A stretch of DNA of 64,000 bases, from positions 139,171 through 203,170 of the forward strand of contig NZ_LDUG01000018.1 of NCBI RefSeq assembly GCF_001530125.1, read 5' to 3'. Position 1 is the stretch's first letter. Each line of letters starts with the position of its first letter. The notes under the pieces were generated by a model. The model did no database searches, was not told the origin of the DNA, and was given only the letters and a program-made list of their open reading frames with translations. Both the position numbers and the translations under genes were made by a program. This DNA comes from Thiobacillus denitrificans (GTDB lineage Bacteria > Pseudomonadota > Gammaproteobacteria > Burkholderiales > Thiobacillaceae). Shown piece by piece: positions 63,774-64,000 of the stretch.

Positions 63774-64000
63774 GCAGGTCCCTCCCGGTCAGCTTGAGGA
63801 ACACGTCCTCCAGATTCGACGGCCGGTGCAAATAGCGCAGCGCAGGCGCCTGCTTCAGCGCGTCGATCACACGCTCGGCATTGTCTGTGTAGCAGAACAG
63901 GGTTTCGCCGACGGTTTCGAAGCGCAGGCAGACCGGGCCGGCGTAATCGCGCATCCAGGCGTCCAGTCCCTCGCCGTAGACCTCGACCACCGCCGGCTCG
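63766..64000 (-). CDS. ABC transporter ATP-binding protein, C-terminal part (NodI-like)
   Basis: The last ~75 codons are visible; the 5' end is outside the window. It shows the NodI/CcmA-type C-terminal region with the closing pattern PSNLEDVFLKLTGRDLRD, where ABC-2 ATPases end. Walker motifs lie beyond the edge. It is the first gene of the operon with the NodJ-like permease. Confidence 0.8.
   Translation of the reverse strand, partial: EPAVVEVYGEGLDAWMRDYAGPVCLRFETVGETLFCYTDNAERVIDALKQAPALRYLHRPSNLEDVFLKLTGRDLRD

Overview
The window is high-GC chromosomal DNA from a betaproteobacterium, probably a sulfur-metabolising member of the Nitrosomonadales (Thiobacillus-like). The assignment is an inference from gene content: the mreBCD-mrdA-rodA-rlpA-dacA-like-dat-ybeD-lipB order, gatCAB beside mreB, a DsrC/TusE-family protein, a DUF3309 peptide, a MetA-type homoserine acyltransferase and an STAS-MlaE permease. 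I saw no rRNA, tRNA or CRISPR array.

Layout. 1-6.2 kb: small accessory genes (a DUF1566 fragment, an SRPBCC/membrane/Cys-rich trio, a DsrC-like protein, folE, and two tandem-duplicated Tyr/Trp-rich periplasmic proteins). 6.2-21.6 kb: a 2,887-residue cyclic beta-1,2-glucan synthase-type enzyme downstream of a five-gene signalling operon (PAS protein, poly-HAMP hybrid histidine kinase, REC-GGDEF, REC-PAS, Crp-like regulator). 22-26.2 kb: YceH, then divergent FHA/PP2C phosphatase and Ser/Thr kinase/lipoprotein pairs of the kind that regulate type VI secretion. 26.4-34.5 kb: P-loop ATPase, metA, an Mla-like lipid transporter, a TauE/SafE-type protein and ampG. 34.5-40.2 kb: an accessory island with a MazE/AbrB-Doc toxin-antitoxin module, a possible HEPN toxin pair, an MmeI-type restriction-modification enzyme and a dinD gene with an in-frame stop. 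40.3-46.3 kb: xth, pyrE, a DUF4124 protein and gatCAB. 46.4-59.6 kb: cell-shape and wall-elongation genes running into lipoate genes (lipB, lipA), with a TrpD2-like/Rieske pair between them. 60-62.7 kb: an A+T-richer two-gene insertion, a nucleoside-deoxyribosyltransferase/TIR-like protein plus a caspase-like protease. This is the best candidate for an undescribed, possibly anti-phage, system. 63-64 kb: a NodIJ-type ABC exporter running off the end.

Two themes cut across the window. First, several intergenic repeat families occur (ACAGAGAC inverted elements, GTAGGAGCGG hairpins, CATTGCGAG pairs, CATTCCGGCG pairs), and in at least six places repeat DNA is read through in frame as protein: an Mla lipoprotein, two sites in the MmeI-type enzyme, and the ends of AmpG, the P-loop ATPase and LipB. 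Second, several genes look altered in function: a PBP5-like protein has lost all three catalytic motifs, the DsrC-like protein lacks the terminal redox cysteine, dinD has an internal stop, and a PAS protein ends in a truncated second PAS copy.
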